A DNA stretch of 40,685 bases from Eubacterium sp. (GTDB taxonomy: Bacteria > Bacillota > Clostridia > Peptostreptococcales > Anaerovoracaceae), in the NCBI GenBank assembly GCA_021769965.1, contig JAETRU010000031.1, forward strand, positions 1 to 40,685, written 5' to 3'. Position 1 is the first letter of the stretch. Each line of letters begins with the position of its first letter. Both the position numbers and the translations under genes were made by a program. Below are positions 16,343-23,316 of the stretch, in pieces. The notes beneath the pieces are model-generated. The model saw only the letters and a program-made list of their open reading frames with translations. It made no database searches and was not told the origin of the DNA.

Positions 16343-17003
16343 TTCCCCACACCACCTTTAAATATCTTGGATTCTTCGGGTTGATCTCTATCTTTTCCCT
16401 GATACGCCTGATATGGACCGCCACGGTATTCTCTGGATTATATGCCGGCTCGTTCCAGACGTTCTCATAGATCTGTTCCATGGAGAACACCTTGCCCGCA
16501 TGCTGGGTCAGCAGCTTCAGGATACCGAACTCGGTGGGCGTGACAGTGACATACTGTCCGTCCACCTTTACGGTCTTCTCTTCGTCATCGACCTCTAATC
16601 CCCCTGTCTTGTAAACGCCGCTCTTTTTCTCCATGCTGCCCAGATCCACATAACGTCTCAGCTGGGATTTTACCCGGGCGATGAGTTCCAGCGGATTGAA
16701 AGGCTTTGTGATATAATCGTCTGCGCCTACGTTGAGTCCTGTGATCTTGTCGTAATCCTCGGACTTTGCCGAAAGCATGATGATCGGGATATTCTTTTCT
16801 TCCCGTATCTTCATCGTCGCCTGCATGCCGTCCATCTTCGGCATCATCACATCCATGATGATCAGGTGGATCTGCTTATCTCTCGCCGTGTTCAGCGCCT
16901 CTACCCCGTCAAAGGCCTTGAATACGGTGTACCCCTCGTTTCTCAGATAGATCTCTATAGCTCCCGCGATCTCCTTGTCATCATCGCAAACTAATATATT
17001 CAT
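16317..17003 (-). CDS. OmpR/VanR-type response regulator
   Basis: The 228-residue regulator has a receiver domain (1-115) with Asp51 as phosphorylation site (IIMDVMMPKMDG), acidic Asp7-9, a conserved Ser in MLSAKS and Lys in TKPF. A winged-helix DNA-binding domain (about 130-226) ends HIRRIREKIEINP...VVWGIGYKIE. It is the partner of the kinase that overlaps its end. Targets are unknown; the nearest candidate outside itself is the divergent ATPase gene at 17273. The start ATG 17003 has AAGGAG ahead (gctcctt on the plus strand). Confidence 0.94.
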   Translation of the reverse strand: MNILVCDDDKEIAGAIEIYLRNEGYTVFKAFDGVEALNTARDKQIHLIIMDVMMPKMDGMQATMKIREEKNIPIIMLSAKSEDYDKITGLNVGADDYITKPFNPLELIARVKSQLRRYVDLGSMEKKSGVYKTGGLEVDDEEKTVKVDGQYVTVTPTEFGILKLLTQHAGKVFSMEQIYENVWNEPAYNPENTVAVHIRRIREKIEINPKNPRYLKVVWGIGYKIEKL

Positions 17004-17173
17004 TCTGCCTTGCTCCTTTCCGTTTACAGCTATATCATACCGCTTAAATATTACAAAGCGGCGGTGGTGTTTCTTACGAAATTCTTAATTGATCGGGTGA
17101 CCACAGACATTGTAACATGTTTCTCAGGATTTCACTACGGGGTCTTCGGGATTTTTTGAATTCATTTTATATT

Positions 17174-17254
17174 TATTGAAATGTCATGGATTTGGCACGA
17201 AAAATATATTGAAATATCATAAAAAACATGCTAAAATCTATTTGAAAAGTCATA
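17174..17254 (+). repeat. Three direct repeats with about 33-bp period, forming promoter elements
   Basis: TATTGAAATGTCAT (17174), TATTGAAATATCAT (17207) and TATTTGAAAAGTCAT (17239) stand 33 and 32 bp apart, about three helical turns. The middle TTGAAA serves as a plausible -35 box. The phased spacing on one DNA face would suit a cooperative regulator. The remaining 17004-17173 shows no gene. Confidence 0.65.
17209..17237 (+). promoter_or_regulatory. Promoter of the AAA/DUF4143 ATPase gene
   Basis: TTGAAA (17209-17214), 17 bases, then TAAAAT (17232-17237) make a near-consensus housekeeping promoter. The -35 box belongs to the second of the three 33-bp repeats. Transcription would start close to 17244, leaving a leader under 30 bases. 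Confidence 0.65.
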
Positions 17255-17272
17255 AAGGAGATGAAGATTCAT

Positions 17273-18622
17273 ATGCTGTATCGCAAAATAGAATCGCTGA
17301 TCGAATCCCACTTAAAGTCGGATTCACCAAAAGTTCTTCTGATCGACGGAGCCCGTCAGGTCGGCAAAACCTATATTATCCGTCACGTAGGGCAAAAGCT
17401 TTTTGAAAATTTTATAGAGATCAACATGGTGGAGGATGAGCTGGGCGACAGGCTCTTTGCTGACACAAAGACGGTAGAGGACTTCTATCTGCAAGTAAGC
17501 ATGATCGCCGGCAGCAAGATGAAGGAGAAGGAAAACACTTTGATCTTTCTTGACGAGATCCAGGCCTATCCTCACCTTCTCACACTGCTCAAGTTTCTGT
17601 CCCGCGACGGCCGTTTCACTTACATCGCCAGCGGTTCTCTCCTCGGCGTTACACTGTCGCAGACTACCTCCATTCCCATGGGCAGTATCCGCAAGGTAAG
17701 AATGTTTCCTCTGGACCTTGAAGAATTTCTCTATGCAAACGGAATGAATGAGATCGCCATTACATCGATGCGCAAAAAGTTTGAGAGGTCAGAATCCCTG
17801 GAAGAACCCATACACAGCAAGATGATGGACCTGTTCCGTAAATTCCTGCTGGTGGGAGGACTTCCCGATGCCGTCAATTCCTATCTTGAAGAAAAGAACA
17901 TCCAATCTGTCCGGGCGATCCAAAGCGAGATCCACGATTACTACGCCGCGGACGCATCCAAGTACGACAGGGAAAAGAAGCTGAAGATCCGCAGAGTCTT
18001 TGATCTTATCCCGTCCAATATGGAAAACAAAAAGAAGCGCATGGTGGCGCAGCGCATCGAGAACAAACGAGGCAAGACTTTCAACGATTACAGCGACGAG
18101 TTTGAATATCTGATCAGCGCGGGGATCGCTTTAAACGTTCAGGCCATTTCAAATCCTGTTTTCCCCCTCATTCAGTCCACTGGAAAGAACCTGCTTAAGC
18201 TCTACTTAAACGATGTGGGAATTCTTACGGGTATCCTGTACGGCAACAATATCCGCGCAGTGTTAAACGACGAAAAAAGCATCAACTTAGGCTCTGCCTA
18301 TGAAACTGCAGTCGCCAGTGAACTGATCGCACACGGTCACAAGCTCTTCTATTACGACAACCGCAGTAAAGGCGAAGTAGACTATCTCATTGACGATTAC
18401 GACAGTCTCTCTGTTGTTCCCATCGAGGTGAAATCAGGCAAGGATTACGCCGTACACAGCGCTCTCAATACTTTCGTTCACAACGAGGATTATCATATCA
18501 AAAAGGCCTTCGTCCTGTCCAATGAGCGGGAAGTCCATACGAAAGGCAGGATCACCTACATGCCGATCTACTACATCATGTTCTTTCAGGCAGATGCAAA
18601 TAACAAAGAGCTGCACCTCTAA
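17273..18622 (+). CDS. AAA-family ATPase with DUF4143 domain
   Basis: The protein of about 449 residues has an N-terminal AAA_14 ATPase with Walker A GARQVGKT (residues 26-33) and Walker B LIFLDEIQ, a sensor-like IASGSLLG, and a C-terminal DUF4143 region with the nuclease-like KGEVDYLI and PIEVKSGKDY (D-x-E-x-K pattern of PD-(D/E)XK folds). Such proteins are common as orphan genes and are suspected of defence or mobile-element roles; no reaction is established. ATG 17273 suits the AAAGGAG at 17254-17260 better than ATG 17261, which touches it. It is the only plus-strand gene in this part, set between a two-component system and a lipoprotein remnant. Confidence 0.87.
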   Translation: MLYRKIESLIESHLKSDSPKVLLIDGARQVGKTYIIRHVGQKLFENFIEINMVEDELGDRLFADTKTVEDFYLQVSMIAGSKMKEKENTLIFLDEIQAYPHLLTLLKFLSRDGRFTYIASGSLLGVTLSQTTSIPMGSIRKVRMFPLDLEEFLYANGMNEIAITSMRKKFERSESLEEPIHSKMMDLFRKFLLVGGLPDAVNSYLEEKNIQSVRAIQSEIHDYYAADASKYDREKKLKIRRVFDLIPSNMENKKKRMVAQRIENKRGKTFNDYSDEFEYLISAGIALNVQAISNPVFPLIQSTGKNLLKLYLNDVGILTGILYGNNIRAVLNDEKSINLGSAYETAVASELIAHGHKLFYYDNRSKGEVDYLIDDYDSLSVVPIEVKSGKDYAVHSALNTFVHNEDYHIKKAFVLSNEREVHTKGRITYMPIYYIMFFQADANNKELHL

Positions 18623-18668
18623 AACACTGGGGCAGTTCTTTGCTGTATCCGTTTTCTTTCCCTGCCGC

Positions 18669-18785
18669 TCACCAGGTCATCCGGCAAAACTTCGTTTCAT
18701 CGAGCTGGGCAAGAGTCGCCCTGTCGCCATAAGGATAATACCTGACATTCCGTCTGCCCACAAGGATCTCATCCGGCTCATCCGC
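18669..18785 (-). pseudogene. Duplicated C-terminal fragment of the lipoprotein gene at 19760-20818
   Basis: Bases 18667-18785 match 19758-19876 at 113 of 119 positions. In the minus strand the fragment encodes the last 38 or so residues of the lipoprotein, ending in the same FCRMTW and stop. Four of the six differences are silent; two codons change residues (Ala to Thr, Asn to Asp). No start, ribosome site or N-terminal part is present, so this is a remnant, probably of a second tandem copy that was lost. It lies between the DUF4143 gene and the lipoprotein gene at 18832. Confidence 0.88.
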
Positions 18786-18831
18786 GATGTGTTCTTATGG
18801 TCCGAAAAAGTGTATTCTTTTCTCCATCGAG

Positions 18832-19737
18832 TTATTTTTCAATGACACTTAAACAATGTTTTCTCGTTTCCAGAGTATAGCAGTCCTGCCATTCTGTCAA
18901 TATGAAGTTTTTCGAGGTGCTTCCTGGCGCAAAGTCCTCTACCCAAAACGGCGTAACGCCCACTCCTTTGCCGGACCAGCCTGTACCCAGAGATACATTG
19001 GAACTGTATCCCAGATACTGATACCGGCACTGACAGTTGTAGATCCAGCTTCCGAGGCAGTCCGGGTATCTCGGCCTCGGCCCGGTCTTTCCCTCTTTCT
19101 CTCCCCAGGAATCTGTATCTGTGGAAAGCCAGAAATCTGCCTGCGGCAAATCGTATTCGATCACGACAAAAGTCCTGTCGCTGGTGTTCCAATCTTTCAG
19201 AGTATCCATCCATTGGCAGAACAGCATCAAAGCGATCTCATCTCTATCCTTATTGTAAACGTCAGACTTAGGAATTTGCGCAACGTAAGGATGGTCGATG
19301 ATCCACGAGAAGTTATCAAATACGCCGTCGCTGAGCACTTCATATTTCCGCTTATCTTTAATCTCTGAATAGGTTCCGTCCTGCTCCCGGTTCAGGGTCA
19401 AAACGCATCTGACCGGCGTTGTAACTCCGCTTGCTCCGTTTCTGTTTCCAAAGGCCGCTGTATAGCCTGCCATTGCCTGGGGTGTTTCACCGTTTGCTGT
19501 CATCAGGGGAATCGTCCATAGTCCCTCATAGCTCAGCAATCTCCCCGCTTTCACTTCCTCATCCAGCTCTGCCTGCAAAATCGCCCGGGCTTTTGCTGAT
19601 GTGTCGGAGTCTGCAGTGACTGCACTGATCTCAGATACGATGTCAGTTCTATTCTCCGCCGTCTGTCCGCAGGAACAGAGAAGGAGGGTCATAAGCAGCG
19701 ACAGAATTATGCAGAAATACAATCGCGCTCTTCTCAT
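18832..19737 (-). CDS. Putative lipoprotein of unknown function
   Basis: The 301-residue protein opens with a lipoprotein signal (MRRARLYFCIILSLLMTLLL then CSCG); Cys22 or Cys24 would carry the lipid. After it comes an Ala/Glu-rich helix (about 45-62) and then a mixed region rich in Trp and Tyr (WIIDHPYV, QWMDTLKDWN, EYDLPQADFW, GTGWSGKG). I recognise no family. It starts 22 bp after the stop of the next lipoprotein gene and shares its transcript. It lies between that gene and the duplicated tail of the same gene, so it has been part of a tandem rearrangement. Confidence 0.72.
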   Translation of the reverse strand: MRRARLYFCIILSLLMTLLLCSCGQTAENRTDIVSEISAVTADSDTSAKARAILQAELDEEVKAGRLLSYEGLWTIPLMTANGETPQAMAGYTAAFGNRNGASGVTTPVRCVLTLNREQDGTYSEIKDKRKYEVLSDGVFDNFSWIIDHPYVAQIPKSDVYNKDRDEIALMLFCQWMDTLKDWNTSDRTFVVIEYDLPQADFWLSTDTDSWGEKEGKTGPRPRYPDCLGSWIYNCQCRYQYLGYSSNVSLGTGWSGKGVGVTPFWVEDFAPGSTSKNFILTEWQDCYTLETRKHCLSVIEK

Positions 19738-19759
19738 TATTGTTCACCTCTCCTTCTGC

Positions 19760-20818
19760 TCACCAGGTCATCCGGCAAAACTTTGTTTCATCGAGCTGGG
19801 CAAGGGCCGCCCTGTCGCCGTAAGGATAATATCTGACATTCCGTCTGCCCACAAGGATCTCATTCGGCTCATCCGCAGAAATGATTTCAAATTCTTTTCC
19901 CGGGCGCAGAATATACATATTCCAATTATCATCTATGCACGTAAGCTCGCCTCCATTCATGCTGGCGATCCGGTAAAGAGGCGTCTCAGTTTCTGCCGCA
20001 TATTCTTTTCCCGTCTTCAGCGAAATGCTTCGCGCCGTCCACTTGTTACCATCTGAGTTCGTGCAGCAGAACAGGTAATCTTTGCAGATTCCATAGTCTG
20101 ACATCGGGTTCGGCAAATCGTATTCCCTGTAAATTCCCTCTGCATTTCCGATCAGAATCTTTCCGTCAGACAAAAGGGCATAGTCGGTTCCATTGGAGCA
20201 GAATTCGGTGTCTGATAGTCTGCGGCCCTTTTCTTCCACTATGATTTCAGGGTTTTGCAGATCGGCCTTTTTGATTCCAAAGCCGTATCCTGATTCTTCG
20301 TCAAAGTCCTCATAGAGATAATACACGTCCCCATCTAATATCGTAAATCCCGGCAGCATAGAGAATTGGCTGCTGCAGAGGCCGGAGTCAAGAACCTTAC
20401 TTCCCTCATCAGAGATATATTTGATATCCCATTGGATGCTCTCATCTATCGACTCCGGCGGCGTATAGATCGCATAGAGAATCCCATCCTCAAAAGGTAT
20501 GGCGTGGTAGATGTACTTGCCGTCCTCTTTTGGCTCGTACTGTGATTCTGCCTTTTGAGATTGCAGATCATAAACAATAAATTTCTCTGTCTCTGCCCCA
20601 AAACTTGGCGCCGACATGCTCGGCGTTTTCTTGTTCACGGCGGCGTATATCTTTGTTTCCGAAGCATAAAACGGTTCCAGCTCTTCGTCCTCGGCCAATT
20701 CATATTTCAGATTCAGCACGTCCAGTTCCGGCTCACTGAGTTTTGGTTTACAGCCATAAGCAGTCAGAGTCAGCGCAAACAGCAGCGACAGGACCACCGC
20801 CTTTTGATAGCGTTTCAT
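19760..20818 (-). CDS. Putative lipoprotein, propeller-like repeats
   Basis: The protein of about 352 residues has a signal (MKRYQKAVVLSLLFALTLTA) and lipobox-like TAYGC, Cys23 or so. The rest is built of beta-rich stretches, each with short motifs such as KFIVYDLQSQK, DGILYAIYT, GDVYYLYED and DGKILIGNAEG. This resembles a surface beta-propeller of the DUF5050 or WD-like kind, but I cannot name a family. ATG 20818 is preceded by GGGGAGGAGAACC, an excellent ribosome site; an upstream in-frame ATG at 20872 lacks one. Its tail is duplicated at 18669. The 160 bp upstream show no clear promoter, so it may be read from the sigma-dependent promoter at 21639. Confidence 0.75.
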   Translation of the reverse strand: MKRYQKAVVLSLLFALTLTAYGCKPKLSEPELDVLNLKYELAEDEELEPFYASETKIYAAVNKKTPSMSAPSFGAETEKFIVYDLQSQKAESQYEPKEDGKYIYHAIPFEDGILYAIYTPPESIDESIQWDIKYISDEGSKVLDSGLCSSQFSMLPGFTILDGDVYYLYEDFDEESGYGFGIKKADLQNPEIIVEEKGRRLSDTEFCSNGTDYALLSDGKILIGNAEGIYREYDLPNPMSDYGICKDYLFCCTNSDGNKWTARSISLKTGKEYAAETETPLYRIASMNGGELTCIDDNWNMYILRPGKEFEIISADEPNEILVGRRNVRYYPYGDRAALAQLDETKFCRMTW

Positions 20819-20981
20819 GGTTCTCCTCCCCAATATTATCAAACATCGCAAAAACTGGTTTACCTTATACACCCCTTTTGCTTCTTAATATTTCGCAATA
20901 GTCTGCTTTTTTCGTGCACACAGGTAAGCTTACCAATTGAAAAACAAACTTTGTCCGTAAATGTTTTGATCCTCGCTCCCA

Positions 20982-21494
20982 TTATTCACATCTAAACGTG
21001 TACATGACAGCATCTTTTCCAAATTGTAATTCAACAGCATACGTTTTTCCTGGTAAGCATATAATATTGCTCTCATTTTCCGAAATGATTGTTCCTTTAG
21101 AATAATCGTCAAGTTCTTTGTTAGAAAACTCTTTCACGCAAATCGTATCCGGTTTAAGAGGATATCTGATTTTGATACTAACCTCCGTTTTCCCTGAAAT
21201 TTCTATTTTTCTGACGGATGCCCCAACGTCTCTATCAACGCGGTTTTCTATAAATTCCACGAATGCAGCTTCATCTGATTGTGATGGATATTTCCAATTA
21301 CATCCACCAATGCGAAGCCTTTCTTCCGCCAGAGTGTTTGCCGCGTTCATATAGCTGACACTGACCTCTGGTAATTCTCTCTTGGCATCTGCTTTGTCTG
21401 CTTTGTCGCAATATGCGCTATAAACACATATTGCGACAAAGATTGCTATTGCAATTACTGCCGCTACTTTGAATTTATAATTAATGTGATTCAT
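20982..21494 (-). CDS. Single-pass membrane protein, sigma module member
   Basis: The protein of about 170 residues has one N-terminal membrane segment (about 9-28, VAAVIAIAIFVAICVYSAYC) and an outside domain of mixed strands with Cys near 57 and a C-terminal Cys (MYTFRCE). No family is recognised. I start at ATG 21494 (MNHINYK), which overlaps the end of the 42-codon gene by 14 bp, so translation is probably coupled; the longer frame to 21518 would lie fully inside that gene. The segment after the membrane anchor (CDKADK...LPEVSVSYMN) resembles the mature part of the 42-residue peptide just upstream. Confidence 0.68.
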   Translation of the reverse strand: MNHINYKFKVAAVIAIAIFVAICVYSAYCDKADKADAKRELPEVSVSYMNAANTLAEERLRIGGCNWKYPSQSDEAAFVEFIENRVDRDVGASVRKIEISGKTEVSIKIRYPLKPDTICVKEFSNKELDDYSKGTIISENESNIICLPGKTYAVELQFGKDAVMYTFRCE

Positions 21495-21609
21495 ACTGCA
21501 ATTCCACTTCCGGCTCAACCCCTTCTGACAAATCCGTATCTGCCCAAACGCAGGCTGATGATAGGAGCAGACACAGAACCGTCAAAGCTACAACGAATCT
21601 TTTCTTCAT
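21481..21609 (-). CDS. 42-residue secreted peptide in the sigma regulon
   Basis: ATG 21609 to TAA 21481-21483 gives 42 residues. AAAGGAGG lies 8 bases ahead of the ATG, one of the best ribosome sites in the window. The peptide starts MKKRFVVALTVLCLLLSSAC, a signal peptide with cleavage likely after VWA, leaving an acidic tail of about 19 residues (DTDLSEGVEPEVELQYESH). A Cys at residue 20 follows SSA, so lipidation is a second option. The promoter-like motif at 21639-21680 is the same as that before the sigma factor gene. The peptide may be a stress signal, or a truncated relative of the next gene's N-terminus, which it resembles (EPEVELQYES against LPEVSVSYMN). Confidence 0.7.
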   Translation of the reverse strand: MKKRFVVALTVLCLLLSSACVWADTDLSEGVEPEVELQYESH

Positions 21610-21638
21610 ACACAAAAACCTCCTTTGATTTTGTCTTT

Positions 21639-21680
21639 CACTATATAAAACAAATCTCAGGAGGATTTTGGGGACAAGAA
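21639..21680 (-). promoter_or_regulatory. Shared 42-bp promoter-like motif, copy A (before the 42-codon gene)
   Basis: On the minus strand it reads TTCTTGTCCCCA, a variable middle with TGAG, then TTGTT.TATATAGTG. It aligns without gaps to copy B at 23000-23041 upstream of the sigma gene; about 31 of 42 positions agree. The block TGTCCCC and the block TTGTTnTA stand about 16 bp apart, a spacing normal for ECF-type -35 and -10 elements. The motif ends 29 bp before the start codon. This suggests that the neighbouring sigma factor reads both sites. Confidence 0.65.
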
Positions 21681-21710
21681 ATATAAAGTTTTTTCAAAAA
21701 TTTTTTTATT

Positions 21711-22373
21711 TTACTTTTTTACGACAGATTCCGCTATTTTCATAATTTCGTCCCGGCCTACTCCGCCATCTACTGTCAAAAGATATTCATCCATTTGCCA
21801 TATAATCAGACCGCCCATTTCGTCATAGAAATACCACGCCTGGTATTCTCCCACTCTGGTCTCTTCACGGACAAAAGTATCGTTATCTATGGAAAAGCTG
21901 GCATCCGCCGCATAATCGACACTGAAATGAATATACTGCCCTTTCCCATTATCGTAGTCCACCCACAGAGTGCTGTGATCCCGATCGTAATTGACCATCT
22001 CATATCCTTCCGGCACGTAGCCCAGCTGAAAGTCGGGCATATTCCGCACTTCGGGTTCTTCAATGTCAGAAGGGATCAGCTTGGTATGGCCGGGATGCTC
22101 CTGAAATACGTAGTTGAACACTTTCAGCCTGACCGCGTCTACGGAAACGGCCATCGTTCCTAAGATCAGGATCAGCACGGCCACCAGGATCAGCGCCCGT
22201 TTCATCATGCGCTTACGGCTGATTTTCTTTCTCACCGGCCTGGCATAGAACGGCGGATCCGGCATATGCTCATCCAGCAAGGCGTCAGCATAGGCAACTC
22301 TGCTCTCAAACAGCGCCTTGCCGTATGCCGCCAGGATCTCTTCCGCTTTTGTCATAGCATTCTGTTCATCCAT
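21711..22373 (-). CDS. DUF4367-type anti-sigma factor candidate
   Basis: The 220-residue protein has a cytoplasmic N-terminal part (1-52) with a basic stretch (RPVRKKISRKRMMKR), one membrane helix (about 57-75, ALILVAVLILILGTMAVSV) and an outside domain of the DUF4367 type (about 115-218), with LGYVPEGYEMVNYDRD and the C-terminal pattern W.M..Y.LTVDG. This is the usual form of anti-sigma or signal-sensing partners encoded after ECF-like sigma genes in Clostridia. Its start overlaps the sigma gene's end by 8 bp. It lacks a visible ZAS zinc motif, so binding to the sigma factor must use another contact. Confidence 0.82.
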   Translation of the reverse strand: MDEQNAMTKAEEILAAYGKALFESRVAYADALLDEHMPDPPFYARPVRKKISRKRMMKRALILVAVLILILGTMAVSVDAVRLKVFNYVFQEHPGHTKLIPSDIEEPEVRNMPDFQLGYVPEGYEMVNYDRDHSTLWVDYDNGKGQYIHFSVDYAADASFSIDNDTFVREETRVGEYQAWYFYDEMGGLIIWQMDEYLLTVDGGVGRDEIMKIAESVVKK

Positions 22374-22905
22374 TGCCGCGTTCTCCTTCCTTTTCTACAG
22401 CCGCCTTCATCTTGCTCTTGGCTCTCTGCAGCCGTTTCTTTACCGCCTCTTCACTGAGACCGACGATCTCCGCTGTTTCTCTCCGGCTGAAGCCCTGACC
22501 GTACATCAGCCCCAGAATATCCCGATCCGTATTATCCAGACCAGCCAGGATATCCTCCACTTCCGGGCCAAACCCATACCGATCCCGAAAGGCTTCCATA
22601 TCAACCGCATCCATAGTCAGCGGACGCTGATTCAGCCAGCCTTCCTCTCTTTCCTGTAGCCGCTCGTTTCGACGTGCCATATTGACAGCTGTATTTTTGA
22701 CGGCAGCGCAAAGATAGCCTTTCAGCTCATCCGGCGGCAGCTCCGCCCGATCCTGATGCTGTGAGATCAGCTTCCACAGTACCTCCTGCGTCACGTCCTC
22801 AGTAAACTGCCAGTCGCTTAAGATCTCATGGGCTATTTTCCGCATCAGAGTCCCGTATTTCTTTTCGATCAATTCTATAACGACATTTCTCGCGTCTTCG
22901 CTCAT
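22366..22905 (-). CDS. ECF-like sigma-70 family sigma factor
   Basis: The 179-residue protein has region 2 (about 15-85, with WQFTEDVTQEVLWKLISQ and the DNA-melting part LCAAVKNTAVNMARR) and region 4 (about 112-168, LDNTDRDILGLMYGQGFSRR then ETAEIVGLSEEAVKKRLQRA). No sigma 1 or 3 region is present, as expected for the ECF type. It is followed by its anti-sigma candidate. Two promoter regions stand in front: a housekeeping type (22956-22985) and the shared 42-bp motif (23000-23041), consistent with self-regulation. Confidence 0.9.
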   Translation of the reverse strand: MSEDARNVVIELIEKKYGTLMRKIAHEILSDWQFTEDVTQEVLWKLISQHQDRAELPPDELKGYLCAAVKNTAVNMARRNERLQEREEGWLNQRPLTMDAVDMEAFRDRYGFGPEVEDILAGLDNTDRDILGLMYGQGFSRRETAEIVGLSEEAVKKRLQRAKSKMKAAVEKEGERGNG

Positions 22906-22955
22906 CTAAAAAAACTCCGATTTAAAAAATAATAAGCAAATTTTATTATATGTCC

Positions 22956-22985
22956 ATTATATCATAATCTTTCAAAAAGAAACAA
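22956..22985 (-). promoter_or_regulatory. Housekeeping-type promoter before the sigma gene
   Basis: On the minus strand TTGTTT, 18 bases, TATAAT (ATTATA on plus at 22956-22961; AAACAA at 22980-22985). It would give basal expression of the sigma and anti-sigma genes. Confidence 0.55.
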
Positions 22986-22999
22986 AGTTTTTTCCTTTA

Positions 23000-23041
23000 C
23001 ACTATATATAACAATCCTCAGACCTGATATGGGGACAAGAA
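23000..23041 (-). promoter_or_regulatory. Shared 42-bp promoter-like motif, copy B (sigma gene autoregulation)
   Basis: This is the gapless match to copy A at 21639-21680, with conserved TTCTTGTCCCCA and TTGTT.TATATAGTG blocks. It lies about 95 bp upstream of the sigma gene start. The array of GTTTTC elements begins 14 bp further upstream. Confidence 0.65.
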
Positions 23042-23054
23042 TTCAGCAGAAAAT

Positions 23055-23287
23055 GTTTTCTTTTTTCGAATTTTTGTTTTCCACAGAAAACGTTTTAGCG
23101 ATTTTAGAAAACAAAACCATGTCTGAAGCCAGAAATTCCGGCAATTAAGCTGAAACAAACAGGCAGACAGCGGCAATGTCCCCACATTTGCCGCTGTCTG
23201 CCTGCCGAAATCCTGATTCAGTTCTAAATCGTTGCTTATTTTTCAATTATGTTTTCCTGAGAAAACATTTTAGCGTTTTTTGAAAAC
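23055..23287. repeat. Three 37-bp inverted-repeat elements with GTTTTC/GAAAAC arms
   Basis: The elements lie at 23055-23091, 23076-23112 (overlapping the first, shifted by 21 bp) and 23251-23287. Each runs exactly 37 bp from GTTTTC to GAAAAC. The second and third are clear copies of each other: both continue with a short GTTTTC-N4-GAAAAC palindrome and then a TTTTAGCG core. They flank the terminator at 23160-23204 in the 410-bp stretch between the sigma operon and the LysO gene, which holds no other gene that I can see. Because the arms are AT-rich the match in length is weaker evidence than in the other two arrays. Confidence 0.65.
23160..23204 (-). terminator. Strong terminator after the LysO gene
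   Basis: A perfect 17-bp stem (AGGCAGACAGCGGCAA at 23161-23176 with its complement at 23188-23203, plus one outer pair) closes an 11-nt loop. TTTGTTTC follows on the minus strand. It ends the FHA-FtsW, PBP, LysO transcript. Confidence 0.85.
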
Positions 23288-23316
23288 ATCCGCCATCAAA
23301 CATCTTCCATTCAACA

